Shown: positions 1 through 7,886, numbered from the stretch's first letter. The stretch: 10,973 nucleotides of DNA from Gallionella sp. (GCA_030690245.1 JAUYGW010000209.1:1-10973), one strand, 5' to 3'. Numbers and translations: made by a program. The notes: a model not told the origin generated them from the letters alone.

Positions 1-808
1 CCGGCGCCTGCTTGTTCCAGTCCAGGGTTTCCAGGTAATCGCGGACGAACTGCTTGTCGAAGCTGGGTGGGCTGATGCCCACCTTGTATTGGTCGGCCGG
101 CCAGAAACGCGAGGAATCCGGCGTGAGCGCTTCATCGATCAGATACAGCTTGCCCGCCTCATCCACGCCGAATTCGAATTTGGTGTCGGCGATGATGATG
201 CCCTTGCTCGCCGCATAATTTGCCGCTTCGGTATACAGCGCGAGCGTCGCGTCGCGCACTTCGTTGGCGCGCGCTTCGCCGAGCAATTCAATGGTCTGCG
301 CAAAGGTAATGTTTTCATCGTGATCGCCGACCGCCGCCTTGGTGGACGGCGTAAACAACGGCTGCTGCAGCTTTTGCGCCTCGCGCAGTCCGGCAGGCAA
401 TGCAATCCCGCATACCGCGCCGGTCTTCTGATAATCCTTCCAGCCGGAGCCCGCCAGGTAACCGCGCACGATCGCCTCGATCGGCAACGGCTTGAGTTTC
501 ATGGTGACGAAGGCGCGCCCCTTCACCTGCGCCTGCTCCTGCTCGCCCTTGACCACCGACTCGGGCGCGATGCCGGTCAGGTGATTCGGAATGACATGCC
601 GCAGTTTGTCGAACCAGAAATTCGACACGCGGGTCAGCACTTCGCCCTTGCCCGGGATCGGATCGGGCAGGATCACGTCGAAGGCGGAAAGGCGGTCGGT
701 CTGCACGATCAAGAGATGCTTTTCATCGACTTCATAGAGGTCGCGCACCTTGCCGCGATGCAGGAGCGGCAGGCTGTTGATGTCGGATTGGAGTATCGGA
801 GTGTTCAT
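1..808 (-). CDS. purC: SAICAR synthase (phosphoribosylaminoimidazole-succinocarboxamide synthase), C-terminus cut by window edge
   Basis: The reverse strand stays open from the ATG at 808-806 to base 1, giving 269 residues; the stop lies beyond the window. PurC joins aspartate to CAIR with ATP to make SAICAR, a cytoplasmic step of purine synthesis. The N-terminus has the family signature [20 protein letters not shown] (residues 17-36) followed by [11 protein letters not shown]. The middle has [14 protein letters not shown], and further on are [11 protein letters not shown] and [15 protein letters not shown], which are substrate and nucleotide binding regions in the family. The protein belongs to the longer class of roughly 290-300 residues found in betaproteobacteria and yeast rather than the short E. 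coli type, so about 25-30 residues should be missing. Two ATGs are in tandem (811 and 808). The GAGA upstream is only 2 nt from the first and 5 nt from the second, so I favour 808. It follows psiE across a repeat-bearing spacer and may have its own promoter. Confidence 0.95.
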   Translation of the reverse strand, partial: MNTPILQSDINSLPLLHRGKVRDLYEVDEKHLLIVQTDRLSAFDVILPDPIPGKGEVLTRVSNFWFDKLRHVIPNHLTGIAPESVVKGEQEQAQVKGRAFVTMKLKPLPIEAIVRGYLAGSGWKDYQKTGAVCGIALPAGLREAQKLQQPLFTPSTKAAVGDHDENITFAQTIELLGEARANEVRDATLALYTEAANYAASKGIIIADTKFEFGVDEAGKLYLIDEALTPDSSRFWPADQYKVGISPPSFDKQFVRDYLETLDWNKQAP

Positions 809-843
809 CATGTTCTCAAAAAATTAACTTAATAACGGCGACT

Positions 844-975
844 AGCCACGGATATACACGGATTGCCACCGACAAAACAAACCGCTGCGGGAAATCTGCC
901 ATTCAACAGGAAGGCGACTCGGATAAACAGGTGGCGCTCATAATAACCCGTGCTCATCTGTGTAAATCCGTGGCT
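844..975. repeat. Intergenic inverted repeat (AGCCACGGAT...ACAC type) between psiE and purC
   Basis: The left arm (844-863, AGCCACGGATATACACGGAT) and the reverse complement of the right arm (956-975, AGCCACGGATTTACACAGAT) agree at 18 of 20 positions and enclose about 92 bp. Each arm contains short internal repetitions of the ACACGGAT kind. Repeats built on CCACGGAT/ACACGGAT are common in intergenic DNA of environmental proteobacteria (recalled from general experience, not searched). The element fills most of the 809-1017 gap between psiE and purC. A 61-codon reading frame on the minus strand (829-1014) runs through it but has no recognisable protein features. Whether this is a mobile remnant or a transcript-end structure cannot be told from one copy. 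Confidence 0.7.
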
Positions 976-1017
976 GAGCTGCTTTTTCCAAAACAACCAT
1001 TGCCTGAAGCGCACTCC

Positions 1018-1413
1018 CTAATCGTCGCTGGGGTAAGGGTAGCGCACATGCCCGATGCGCACTACCAGCACCGCCAGCGTCAGCAGCAGAATCGAGCCGG
1101 TTACGGCAAGCATGCGCCAATCGTCCATGCCCTTGATATCGAGCACCAGGTAGCGAGCCAGCGCCACCATTCCGATGTACAGCGGGAAACGCACCGGCAG
1201 CTTGCCGGACCGGTAATATGCGCCGACCATGGCGAGCACTTCCAAATAAAGGAAGAGCAGCAGCAGATCGGCCAGGGTCACTTGCCTCGCAAGCGCCATG
1301 GCCGTGACCTCGCTGGTCATCGCAATCACCGTGGCGATGGCGATGACCAGCAGGCCGATATGTTCTACCAGCGAGAGCAGCTTCTGGTTGAAGTCCTGAA
1401 TGGCATTTTTCAC
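1018..1413 (-). CDS. psiE: PsiE-family inner-membrane protein (phosphate-starvation-inducible family)
   Basis: This is a 131-residue protein with a GTG start (1413-1411) preceded by AGAGG at a usable distance, ending at TAG (1018-1020). Four hydrophobic segments are visible at about residues 18-36, 46-66, 74-92 and 101-120, joined by short polar loops. Acidic and basic residues within or near the segments, such as the VEH of TM1, LYLEVLAM in TM2 and ARYLVLDIKG after TM3, resemble the PsiE family. In E. coli psiE is a phosphate-starvation-induced gene of about 136 residues with no settled biochemical function. Here it sits 44 nt after purE in the same direction, in the place where many betaproteobacteria carry purK. 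I see no convincing pho box. The family assignment comes from length, topology and sequence feel, so it is good but not certain; the role is unknown. Confidence 0.8.
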   Translation of the reverse strand: MKNAIQDFNQKLLSLVEHIGLLVIAIATVIAMTSEVTAMALARQVTLADLLLLFLYLEVLAMVGAYYRSGKLPVRFPLYIGMVALARYLVLDIKGMDDWRMLAVTGSILLLTLAVLVVRIGHVRYPYPSDD

Positions 1414-1444
1414 TGGCTACCTCTTTGGCGACATTGCAGCAGGA

Positions 1445-1457
1445 GGGCGCTGCGCCC
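1445..1457. repeat. Short GC palindrome directly after the purE stop
   Basis: GGGCGC-T-GCGCCC is a perfect 6-bp inverted repeat around a single base, abutting the purE stop codon at 1458-1460. It has no T-run on the minus strand, so it is not a standard intrinsic terminator. It could be a fragment of a palindromic intergenic repeat or an RNA-stabilising 3' structure. Confidence 0.35.
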
Positions 1458-1952
1458 CTACGATAGAACCGGCAGGGCAGTCGCCGCGATGGCCGCCGCC
1501 TGTTGCTTGCGGTACTCGGCCAGCTTCTGCGCCAGTGGCGCGTCGTGCAGCGCCAGCATCGAAATCGCGAACAGCCCGGCATTCGCCGCGCCCGCCTCGC
1601 CGATCGCGAAGGTCGCCACCGGGATGCCCTTGGGCATTTGCACGGTGGACAACAGCGAGTCGATTCCTTTGAGATACTTGGACGGCATCGGCACGCCCAG
1701 CACCGGCAACGTGGTCTTGCCGGCAATCACGCCGGCCAGATGCGCGGCGCCGCCGGCGCCGGCGATGAAACACTGCACGCCCTGCGCGCTGATTTCCTTG
1801 ATGTAGTCGAACAGCAGGTCGGGCGAACGATGCGCGGAAATCACCCGCGCGTCATAAGCCACGCCGAAGTCCTGCAACTGCCGTGCGGCCTGCTGCATGA
1901 TCTCCCAGTCATTGGCGCTGCCCATTACGATGGAAACCAGCTGCTTTCCCAT
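1458..1952 (-). CDS. purE: N5-carboxyaminoimidazole ribonucleotide mutase, catalytic subunit PurE
   Basis: The 164-residue protein starts at ATG 1952-1950. PurE class I converts N5-CAIR to CAIR in the cytoplasm, using N5-CAIR made by PurK. Visible signatures are VMGSANDWEIMQ (residues 9-20, phosphate-binding loop), VISAHRSPD (38-45, containing the catalytic-site histidine H41) and IAGAGGAAHLAGV (63-75), then LPVLGVPMPS (82-91) and QMPKGIPVATFAIG (105-118). The length matches bacterial class I PurE. The start codon lies 2 nt past the fbp stop codon. Its ribosome binding site AAGGAG (1966-1961, 8 nt spacer) is inside the last codons of fbp, so translation is probably coupled to fbp. PurK, its usual neighbour and required partner for the class I route, is not in this window; psiE follows instead. 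The C-terminal end runs into a short GC palindrome. Confidence 0.97.
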   Translation of the reverse strand: MGKQLVSIVMGSANDWEIMQQAARQLQDFGVAYDARVISAHRSPDLLFDYIKEISAQGVQCFIAGAGGAAHLAGVIAGKTTLPVLGVPMPSKYLKGIDSLLSTVQMPKGIPVATFAIGEAGAANAGLFAISMLALHDAPLAQKLAEYRKQQAAAIAATALPVLS

Positions 1953-1954
1953 GG

Positions 1955-2956
1955 CTAGCTCTCCTTGTGGTAACGCACGATGCGCTCGACTTCGTTCTTC
2001 GAGCCGAGTATTACCGGCACGCGCTGGTGCAGTCCGGAAGGCTTGACGTCCATGATGCGCTCGTAACCGGTGGAAGCCATGCCGCCCGCCTGTTCGACGA
2101 TGAAAGACATCGGGTTCGCCTCGTACAGCAGGCGCAGCTTGCCGGCCTTGGTGGGATCCTTGGTGTCCTTGGGGTACATGAACACGCCGCCGCGGATCAG
2201 GATACGATGCACCTCGGCGACCATCGACGCGACCCAGCGCATGTTGAAATTTGCACCGCGCGGCCCGTTGGTGCCGGCAACGCATTCTTCCACATAACGC
2301 TGTACCGGTTTTTCCCAGTGGCGCTCGTTGGACGCGTTGATCGCAAACTCGCGGGTGTCCTCGGTAATTTTCATGTTCGGATGGGTCAGCATGAATTCGC
2401 CGATGTCGCCGTCCAGCGTAAAACCGTTCACGCCGTGCCCGCTGGTAATGACCAGCATAGCCGAGGGGCCGTACAGCGCATAGCCGGCGCAAACCTGCGT
2501 GGCGCCGGGTTGCAGGAAGTCCTCCGCGGTCGGATTTTCAATGCCCTTGGGCGCGCGCAGGATCGAAAAAATCGTGCCAACGGAAATATTCACATCGATG
2601 TTGGAGGAGCCGTCGAGCGGATCAAACACCAGCAAGTACTTGCCCTTCGGATACCTGGCCGGAATAGGATAAACATCATCCATTTCCTCGGAAGCCATCG
2701 CGGCCAGGTGGCCTGCCCATTCGGTCGATTTGATGAAGATTTCGTTGGTGATGATATCCAGTTTTTTCTGGGTTTCACCCTGCACGTTCTCGCTGCCCGC
2801 ACTGCCCAAGACGCCGATCAGCGCGCCCTTGTTGACGTCGTGTGCGATCTGCTTGCAGGCGATCACGATGTCGCTGATCAGGCCGGTGAAATCGCCGCTC
2901 GCGCCCGGAATGGCACGCTGCTCTTCGATGATGAACTGGATCAAACTTTTGCTCAT
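1955..2956 (-). CDS. fbp: Fructose-1,6-bisphosphatase, class I
   Basis: The 333-residue protein removes the 1-phosphate of fructose-1,6-bisphosphate. The step is irreversible and serves both gluconeogenesis and RuBP regeneration in the CBB cycle. The class I signature [13 protein letters not shown] is at residues 111-123. Metal-binding acidic residues precede it in ASEEMDD (88-94), and the C-terminal conserved block [19 protein letters not shown] is at 274-292, with the family's usual total length. The start is the ATG at 2956-2954, because AAAGGAAG sits about 5 nt upstream; an earlier in-frame ATG at 3019 would add 21 residues not typical of the family. The gene follows cbbO after 67 bp and precedes purE by 2 nt. 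Its place in a RubisCO operon supports a CBB role, though it may also be the cell's only gluconeogenic FBPase. Confidence 0.97.
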   Translation of the reverse strand: MSKSLIQFIIEEQRAIPGASGDFTGLISDIVIACKQIAHDVNKGALIGVLGSAGSENVQGETQKKLDIITNEIFIKSTEWAGHLAAMASEEMDDVYPIPARYPKGKYLLVFDPLDGSSNIDVNISVGTIFSILRAPKGIENPTAEDFLQPGATQVCAGYALYGPSAMLVITSGHGVNGFTLDGDIGEFMLTHPNMKITEDTREFAINASNERHWEKPVQRYVEECVAGTNGPRGANFNMRWVASMVAEVHRILIRGGVFMYPKDTKDPTKAGKLRLLYEANPMSFIVEQAGGMASTGYERIMDVKPSGLHQRVPVILGSKNEVERIVRYHKES

Positions 2957-3023
2957 AATTTCTTCCTTTATCAAGATTTTCAATTGGTGTGATTTTACCG
3001 CTTTTACAGGTTGCTCCATACGG

Positions 3024-5399
3024 CTATTTGGTCAACGAGATGAATAGCTGTGGCAGTCGTTCAGGCAACTGAGCCACCCGGTCGATGATGGTGTATTGCT
3101 TACCGAAGATATCCGCGACATATTCATCGGCCTTGCGGTCGAGGTTGATGCAATAGGCATAAATGCCTTGCCGGTCCAGCTCCATTACCGCCTGGCGCGC
3201 ATCCTCGATCAGCAACCTGCCGTCCTTGCTGTCGATGTCCGATGGCTCGCCATCGGTGAGGATCAGCATCAGCTTTTTATCGGCCTGTTGCTGTTCCAGA
3301 TAGTGCGCGGCATGGCGCATCGCCGCCCCCATACGCGTGGAATAGCTGGCTTCCATCGCCGCCAGCCGCCCCTTCACGCTATCGTCCCAGCGCTCGCTGT
3401 AACCCTTGATGTGCAGGTAGCGCACGTCATGCCGGGTGTTGGAATGGAAGCCGGCAATCGCGAACGGGTCGCCCAGCTTCTCGATCGCCCATGCCAGCAG
3501 CGATACTGCTTCCTGGCTCAGCTCCAATATGGTCTGGTCGCAGCCCGCGGCCTTTTCGTTGAGCGACTCCGACAAGTCCAGCAACAGCATCACCGCGATG
3601 TTGCGCCCGCTGGTCTTGTGGCTCATGTTGATGCGCGGGTCGGGCATCGCACCGCTCTTGTAGTCGATCAGCGAGCGCAACGCGACATCCAGGTCCAGCT
3701 CGCTGCCTTCCTCCTGGTAGCGGATGCGCACTTTGTCCTGCGGCTTGAGCAGGTCGAGCATCTTCTTCAGGCGCTTGGCCAACGCGCCGTGTTTGGCCAG
3801 CAGCCGGTCGATGTCCGCCGCGTTGCCGGGCGGATGCAGTGCTTCATACACGCTCACCCAGTCCGGGCGGTAACTCTGGTTAAGATAATCCCACTCGGGG
3901 TAATGGCGCGGCGGCAGGCCTTTGATTTCCTCGCCCGGTTCGATCTTGCGCGGCGCGTCGAAGGCTTCCTCCTCGTCGCCCTCCTCGATGAATTTCCACA
4001 TCTGGCGGTTGTCGTCGCGATAGCCCACCACCGTGTCCTTGAAGTGGATTTTCGCGAGCTGGTCGCTCTGGCGGCGTGTCTGAACGATGAAGGCAACCGC
4101 CAGATCGGCGGTCTCCGGCGTGCTGGAATCGCCTTGCTGCATCAGCATATGGAAGCGCTGCGCGAACTCGGCGATCTGCGGATTTTTATAGGGATGCTGC
4201 GGGTCGAGGATCGCGCGCGACAGCATCACCAGGCGATGGCGTATACCGGACTCCTGCTCGGGATCGCAGGCATCTTCGGCGGGGATGGGATGCAATGCCG
4301 TGAAAATACGGCGCAGGCCGGGATACCCGCGCATCGCCAGATATTCCACGCGGCTGTCCTCCAGAAACTCCGCCGCCATGCGCTGGAACGGGCTGAAGTT
4401 GTCGGCGAATATTGCCGTCGTCCAGCGGCGGTGCGCAGCAATATGCGCCAGCACGGCACGATAACGATCCAATCCAGATACAACGATTTCTTCCGCAGGG
4501 AGACAATTGCTCTCTCTCCCGTTCAACGGGAGAGAGTTGGAGAGAGGGCTTTCTTGTGCACCCTCTCCCCCAACCCCTCTCCCGCTTGCGGGAGAGGGGC
4601 GTATGAAGTCGTCGTACACATCCGGCAGGCGAATGCCGAGCTTGTCGTAATAGGGGATCGGCTGGCGCAGGATGTCGAATGCGGTGGAATAGGGAATCAA
4701 TGGCTGCTCGTCATGCCATAACCCGCGCAAATACATGTCCAGCTTGCGTTCATTGTCCACCAGCAGCGTGCCGTGCCGCTCGCGCTGCAACACCGCGCGG
4801 CTGTCCGCCGATTGCAGGCTGAAGTAATCAATCTGCCGATCCGGATGATCCTTGTAATAGCGCACACCGTATTCCACCCAGTTCTTCAGCCCCGCCAGCG
4901 AAAGCTGTCCGAGCAACAGCGGGATCTGCTTGAAAAATTCCGGTAGCCCCGGGCTGGGAAAAGTCTGGTGGATGCCGTGGATCGATCCGGTGGTGCGCTC
5001 CATGAAATCGAGCACGATGTCCAGATAGCCGCGCAACTGCTGCGGCGATTGCAATCGCCGCGCGGTGGCCGGCAACGATTGCAGGAATGGTGTAATTGAA
5101 TTGCCGTTAGGCGACTTCCACATCCTGTGGATGCACTCCATGATGGAGGACAGCGCGTCTTCGCCCAGCGTCTTGGCCACCGCCGGCCATTCCTCCAGGA
5201 AGATCAGGATCGGCTCTGCGCCGCGCCCCATCTTGCCGAGGAAACGCGCGTGTTCGATGTAGGCATCCACTCCCTGTTTGGAAAGCGTCGTCAATGCCTC
5301 GTGCATGCAATCGGCAAACACTGGCTCGACGCGCGGGAAGCCGCAATCAAGCTGCCTCCAGTAGGCTTCAAGTTCGGCGGGGATGGTTGTGGCTTCCAT
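3024..5399 (-). CDS. cbbO: RubisCO activation protein CbbO (VWA domain), with an in-frame repeat insertion
   Basis: This 791-residue protein is the partner of the AAA+ ATPase CbbQ. In characterised systems the CbbQ hexamer plus one CbbO remodels inhibited RubisCO to release tight-binding sugar phosphates. The C-terminal von Willebrand A domain (about residues 600-791) has a complete MIDAS metal site: DLSES at 608-612, T688 in TRMGAAM, and D716 in ILTDGEPSD. The long N-terminal region has the soluble helical character of the CbbO/NorD family. An acidic stretch ([12 protein letters not shown]) lies in the central region. Residues about 267-299 ([14 protein letters not shown]... to ESNC) come from an 88-bp palindromic repeat and split an otherwise family-like join between VYDDFI and [11 protein letters not shown]. 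The frame is intact, so the protein may still work with a surface loop. The ATG at 5399-5397 has no clear ribosome binding site and lies 14 nt after a hairpin repeat. Without the insert it would be about 758 residues. Confidence 0.95.
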   Translation of the reverse strand: MEATTIPAELEAYWRQLDCGFPRVEPVFADCMHEALTTLSKQGVDAYIEHARFLGKMGRGAEPILIFLEEWPAVAKTLGEDALSSIMECIHRMWKSPNGNSITPFLQSLPATARRLQSPQQLRGYLDIVLDFMERTTGSIHGIHQTFPSPGLPEFFKQIPLLLGQLSLAGLKNWVEYGVRYYKDHPDRQIDYFSLQSADSRAVLQRERHGTLLVDNERKLDMYLRGLWHDEQPLIPYSTAFDILRQPIPYYDKLGIRLPDVYDDFIRPSPASGRGVGGEGAQESPLSNSLPLNGRESNCLPAEEIVVSGLDRYRAVLAHIAAHRRWTTAIFADNFSPFQRMAAEFLEDSRVEYLAMRGYPGLRRIFTALHPIPAEDACDPEQESGIRHRLVMLSRAILDPQHPYKNPQIAEFAQRFHMLMQQGDSSTPETADLAVAFIVQTRRQSDQLAKIHFKDTVVGYRDDNRQMWKFIEEGDEEEAFDAPRKIEPGEEIKGLPPRHYPEWDYLNQSYRPDWVSVYEALHPPGNAADIDRLLAKHGALAKRLKKMLDLLKPQDKVRIRYQEEGSELDLDVALRSLIDYKSGAMPDPRINMSHKTSGRNIAVMLLLDLSESLNEKAAGCDQTILELSQEAVSLLAWAIEKLGDPFAIAGFHSNTRHDVRYLHIKGYSERWDDSVKGRLAAMEASYSTRMGAAMRHAAHYLEQQQADKKLMLILTDGEPSDIDSKDGRLLIEDARQAVMELDRQGIYAYCINLDRKADEYVADIFGKQYTIIDRVAQLPERLPQLFISLTK
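4512..4599. repeat. 88-bp three-stem palindromic repeat inserted in frame in cbbO
   Basis: Three inverted repeats sit end to end. Stem 1 is CTCTCTCCCGTT (4512-4523) with AACGGGAGAGAG (4525-4536), perfect over 12 bp. The middle stem pairs TTGGAGAGAGGG (4537-4548) imperfectly with CCCTCTCCCCCAA (4561-4573) around a loop of about 12 nt. Stem 2 is CCCCTCTCCCGC (4574-4585) with GCGGGAGAGGGG (4588-4599), again perfect over 12 bp. The whole would fold as a cloverleaf. Repeats of this CCCTCTCCC/GGGAGAGGG kind are usually intergenic and often produce spurious peptides with [12 protein letters not shown] (recalled, not searched). The extra protein segment spans about 4503-4601, 99 bp or 33 codons, so reading frame is kept. 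Confidence 0.9.
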
Positions 5400-5413
5400 A
5401 AATTTTAGTCTGC

Positions 5414-5461
5414 TGTAGGTCGGGCTTCAGCCCGACATGTCGGGTTAAAACCCGACCTACA
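5414..5461. repeat. 48-bp palindromic repeat in the cbbQ-cbbO spacer
   Basis: The ends TGTAGGTCGGG (5414-5424) and CCCGACCTACA (5451-5461) are perfect inverted copies. Inside are two more perfect hairpins: GTCGGGC-TTCA-GCCCGAC (5419-5436) and GTCGGGTT-AA-AACCCGAC (5439-5456). The element fills most of the 69-bp spacer between cbbQ and cbbO and ends 14 nt before the cbbO start codon on the transcribed strand. Similar GTCGGG...CCCGAC repeats are familiar from betaproteobacterial intergenic DNA (from memory). It may stabilise the cbbQ message or dampen cbbO translation. Confidence 0.88.
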
Positions 5462-5468
5462 AATGCGG

Positions 5469-6272
5469 TTACCCGAACACCGCGTCAATTGCATGATCCA
5501 GCGTATCTCGGATATCCGCATCGTCGGTGATTGGGCGTACCAGCGCCATACGGCACGCGGCGCGCGGCTCGACACCACCCTTGATCAGGGTCGCCGCATA
5601 TACCAGCAAGCGCGTCGATATGCCTTCGTCCAGGCCGTGCCCCTTCAGGTTGCGCGCCGCCTGGCCGATTTTCACCAGTTGCGCGGACAGGTCGGCTTCG
5701 ATGCCAGTTTCCTTGCTGAGGATATGCGCCTCGACATCAGCCGCCGGATAATCAAACTCGAACGCGGTAAAGCGCTGTTTGGTGGATTGCTTCAAATCCT
5801 TCAGCAGGCTCTGGTAGCCGGGGTTGTAGGAAATCACCATCTGGAAGTCTGGATGTGCCTCGAGCAGCTCGCCCTTCTTGTCCAGCGGCAGCTTGCGTCT
5901 ATGGTCGGTCAGCGGGTGGATCACCACCGTGGTGTCCTGGCGCGCTTCGACGATTTCGTCGAGGTAGCAGATCGCACCGATACGCGCGGCCGTGGTCAGC
6001 GGGCCGTCCAGCCAGCGCGTGCCGTTGGCGTCGAGCAGGTAGCGCCCGACCAGGTCGCTGGCGGTCATGTCTTCGTTGCAGGCCACGGTGATCAGCGGCT
6101 TGCCCAGCTTCCACGCCATGTACTCGACGAAGCGCGATTTGCCGCAGCCCGTCGGGCCTTTTATCATCACCGGCAGGCGCGCCGCGTAGGCGGCTTCGTA
6201 CAGCGTTATCTCATCATCCTGCGCCTGATAGAACGGCTCTTTGCTTACCTTGTACTGTTTTTTATCGATCAT
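5469..6272 (-). CDS. cbbQ: RubisCO activation AAA+ ATPase CbbQ (MoxR/NorQ-like)
   Basis: The 267-residue protein is of the usual CbbQ length. Walker A is GPTGCGKS at residues 39-46 and Walker B is ICYLDE at 101-106. A sensor-type asparagine is seen in FQMVISYNPGYQ, and STKQRFTAFEFDYP carries the expected arginine region. The protein forms a ring ATPase that acts with CbbO to strip inhibitors from RubisCO active sites. The start chosen is the ATG at 6272-6270, preceded by GAGG with a 6-nt spacer and giving MIDKKQYKV; an upstream in-frame ATG at 6308 lacks such support. The gene lies 201 bp downstream of cbbM, past a terminator-like hairpin and an inverted repeat, so expression is probably lower than cbbM or comes by readthrough. 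Its pairing with cbbO and cbbM makes the CbbQ call firm over the related NorQ and GvpN families. Confidence 0.96.
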   Translation of the reverse strand: MIDKKQYKVSKEPFYQAQDDEITLYEAAYAARLPVMIKGPTGCGKSRFVEYMAWKLGKPLITVACNEDMTASDLVGRYLLDANGTRWLDGPLTTAARIGAICYLDEIVEARQDTTVVIHPLTDHRRKLPLDKKGELLEAHPDFQMVISYNPGYQSLLKDLKQSTKQRFTAFEFDYPAADVEAHILSKETGIEADLSAQLVKIGQAARNLKGHGLDEGISTRLLVYAATLIKGGVEPRAACRMALVRPITDDADIRDTLDHAIDAVFG

Positions 6273-6318
6273 CGTAACCTCAAAAGTGCGTATTCTTCTC
6301 CCTTGCAAAAAGTTGCGC

Positions 6319-6391
6319 GGGAGCGCCGACGTCCTCGTCGGCTGGTTTTCATTTTTGGAGGCTTTATGCCGACGTCCCCGTCGGCGCTCCC
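6319..6391. repeat. Inverted repeat (GGGAGCGCCGAC type) in the cbbM-cbbQ spacer
   Basis: The left arm is 6319-6342 and the right arm 6368-6391, each 24 nt. They are inverted copies differing only in the central bases: each arm has GGGAGCGCCGACG at its outer end and CGTCGGC at its inner end. Each arm also contains a small internal hairpin, GCCGACG...CGTCGGC. The loop is 25 nt and T-rich on the plus strand. The element lies between the cbbM terminator and cbbQ. It looks like a REP- or BIME-type sequence; a repeat search of the genome would settle that. Confidence 0.85.
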
Positions 6392-6425
6392 ATTTTTCTC
6401 TGCCGGTTTAAACCCCGGAACAAAA

Positions 6426-6446
6426 CGCCCCCAGCAAGTGGGGGCG
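6426..6446 (-). terminator. Intrinsic terminator hairpin after cbbM
   Basis: On the minus strand CGCCCCCA-CTTGC-TGGGGGCG forms a perfect 8-bp GC-rich stem with a 5-nt loop, directly followed by TTTT, and starts 27 nt past the cbbM stop codon. On the plus strand the hairpin is followed, after two bases, by GTTTTT, so it could work both ways. Since cbbQ and cbbO lie downstream in the same direction, it probably gives partial termination that keeps RubisCO mRNA in excess. Confidence 0.8.
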
Positions 6447-6473
6447 CGTTTTTACTACTCGGCTACACCCGGG

Positions 6474-7853
6474 TTATTTATGTACGCCGAGCTTTTCGCG
6501 CCAGCCCGGGAATATCTTATCGGCATCTTTCGGGAAGGATTCGAACGCGCGCGCGAATTCCTTGTGCTCCTTCGCGTACTGGATCGGATCGGAACCGGAT
6601 TTCCAGCAATCGTAAGCCTGGCGCAGCGAGACCGCACCGGCTGCCGGGGAATCGATGTGGCCGTAGGAACCGCCGCCGGCAGTGTTGATCACGTTGCCGT
6701 GGCCGAGGTTCTCGAAGAAACCGGGCAGGCGCAACGCGTTCATGCCGCCGGAAATGATCGGCGTGGTCGGCTTCATGCCATACCATTCCTGATGGTAGAA
6801 CGGGCCAGTGCAGCTGTCGCGTTCGATCATGTAGGCGATGATGCGGTCGTCCTTGCCGCCTTCCATCTTGCCGTAACCCATGGTGCCGACGTGGATGCCG
6901 GAAGCGCCCTGCAACCGCGACATCTTGGCCAGTACGAATGCGGTATAGCCGCGCTTGGAAGAGGGCGAAGTGACTGCGCCGTGACCGGCACGGTGGTAGT
7001 GCAGGTACTGGCTCGGGTATTGACGGCGCGCGGTCGTGATCATGCCGGGGCCGCCGACGTAGCCGTCCACCAGGAAGGCCAGCTTGTCCGCATCGGGGCC
7101 GAAGGTTTCCAGCGCGAAGTCGGCGCGGGCGCACATTTCGTAGTGATCGTCGGCGGTGATGTTCATCGAGAATAGCTTGGCCTGGCCGGTTTCGTCCTGG
7201 GCGCGCTTGAGCGAATCATAGACCAGCGGCAGCACTTTCTTGATCGGGCAGAACACCTGATTGCCTTGCGGCTCATCGTTTTTGATGAAGTCGCCGCCCA
7301 GCCAGAACTGGTAAGCCGCTTGGGCGAACGGCTCGGGGCGCAGGCCCAGCTTAGGTTTGATGATCGTGCCGGAGATGTAGCCGCCATCCTTGACCGGTCG
7401 GCCGAGAATGCGCCACAGGTCGGAAATATCCTTGGCCGGGCCATCGAATAGTTGCAACATGCGCGGCGGCACGTAGAAATCCTGCATTTGCAGATTTGCA
7501 ATGTCACCCATGCCCTGATTGTTGCCGATACACAGGGTCAGGAAGGACACGATCATCACGCGGCCATCGGTAACGTTGCGGTCGAACAGGTCATTCGGAT
7601 AAGCCACCTTCATGATGCCCTTGGCTTCGTCGATGAAATACACCAGCGCATCCACGCCCTTGGTGAAGTCGTCGGTGGTGCTCACCTCTACGTTGGTGCC
7701 GGTGGAGGATTCCGCCGCGATATGCGCCGCCGCTTCCAGATAGCCGGTGCCCGCAGCAGGCTCCATCGTGTAAGCGACCAGAATATGGTTGCCGCCCTTG
7801 ATCAGGTCTTCTTCTTTCAGACTCAGATCCGCATAACGATTCGATTGATCCAT
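6474..7853 (-). CDS. cbbM: Ribulose-1,5-bisphosphate carboxylase/oxygenase, form II large subunit
   Basis: This 459-residue protein is a form II RubisCO, which fixes CO2 onto RuBP as a homo-oligomer of large subunits; no small-subunit gene accompanies it. Its residue numbering fits the Rhodospirillum rubrum enzyme: K166 in [10 protein letters not shown], the carbamylated lysine K191 with metal ligands D193 and E194 in [15 protein letters not shown]287 in HYHRAGHGA, and loop 6 lysine K329 in [11 protein letters not shown]. The phosphate-binding segments [11 protein letters not shown] and [10 protein letters not shown] follow. No key residue is missing. The start is the ATG at 7853-7851, backed by AGGAGA with a spacer of about 8 nt; the in-frame ATG at 7886 is not supported. 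It is the first gene of the minus-strand operon, divergent from cbbR. Form II enzymes are known to suit low-O2, high-CO2 settings. Confidence 0.98.
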   Translation of the reverse strand: MDQSNRYADLSLKEEDLIKGGNHILVAYTMEPAAGTGYLEAAAHIAAESSTGTNVEVSTTDDFTKGVDALVYFIDEAKGIMKVAYPNDLFDRNVTDGRVMIVSFLTLCIGNNQGMGDIANLQMQDFYVPPRMLQLFDGPAKDISDLWRILGRPVKDGGYISGTIIKPKLGLRPEPFAQAAYQFWLGGDFIKNDEPQGNQVFCPIKKVLPLVYDSLKRAQDETGQAKLFSMNITADDHYEMCARADFALETFGPDADKLAFLVDGYVGGPGMITTARRQYPSQYLHYHRAGHGAVTSPSSKRGYTAFVLAKMSRLQGASGIHVGTMGYGKMEGGKDDRIIAYMIERDSCTGPFYHQEWYGMKPTTPIISGGMNALRLPGFFENLGHGNVINTAGGGSYGHIDSPAAGAVSLRQAYDCWKSGSDPIQYAKEHKEFARAFESFPKDADKIFPGWREKLGVHK

Positions 7854-7886
7854 AGCTTTTTCTCCTGTGATAACGATCGGTTTCAA

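Noticed and set aside
89..832. Open frame on the plus strand, 247 codons
   Set aside because: Antisense shadow of purC, which is well recognised on the other strand.
829..1014. Small 61-codon frame on the minus strand between psiE and purC
   Set aside because: It is made largely of the inverted repeat at 844-975 and has no ribosome site or protein features I trust.
1414..1457. Pho box upstream of psiE
   Set aside because: No pair of CTGTCAT-like direct repeats is seen in the short purE-psiE gap.
1967..2992. Open frame on the plus strand, 341 codons
   Set aside because: Antisense shadow of fbp.
3096..4721. Long open frame on the plus strand, 541 codons
   Set aside because: It lies fully antisense to cbbO, whose MIDAS motif and family features are clear; no domain is seen in the antisense product. 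High GC at third positions produces such frames.
5463..7175. Long open frame on the plus strand, 570 codons
   Set aside because: It is antisense to cbbQ and cbbM and even crosses their spacer, terminator and repeat; the product has no recognisable features.
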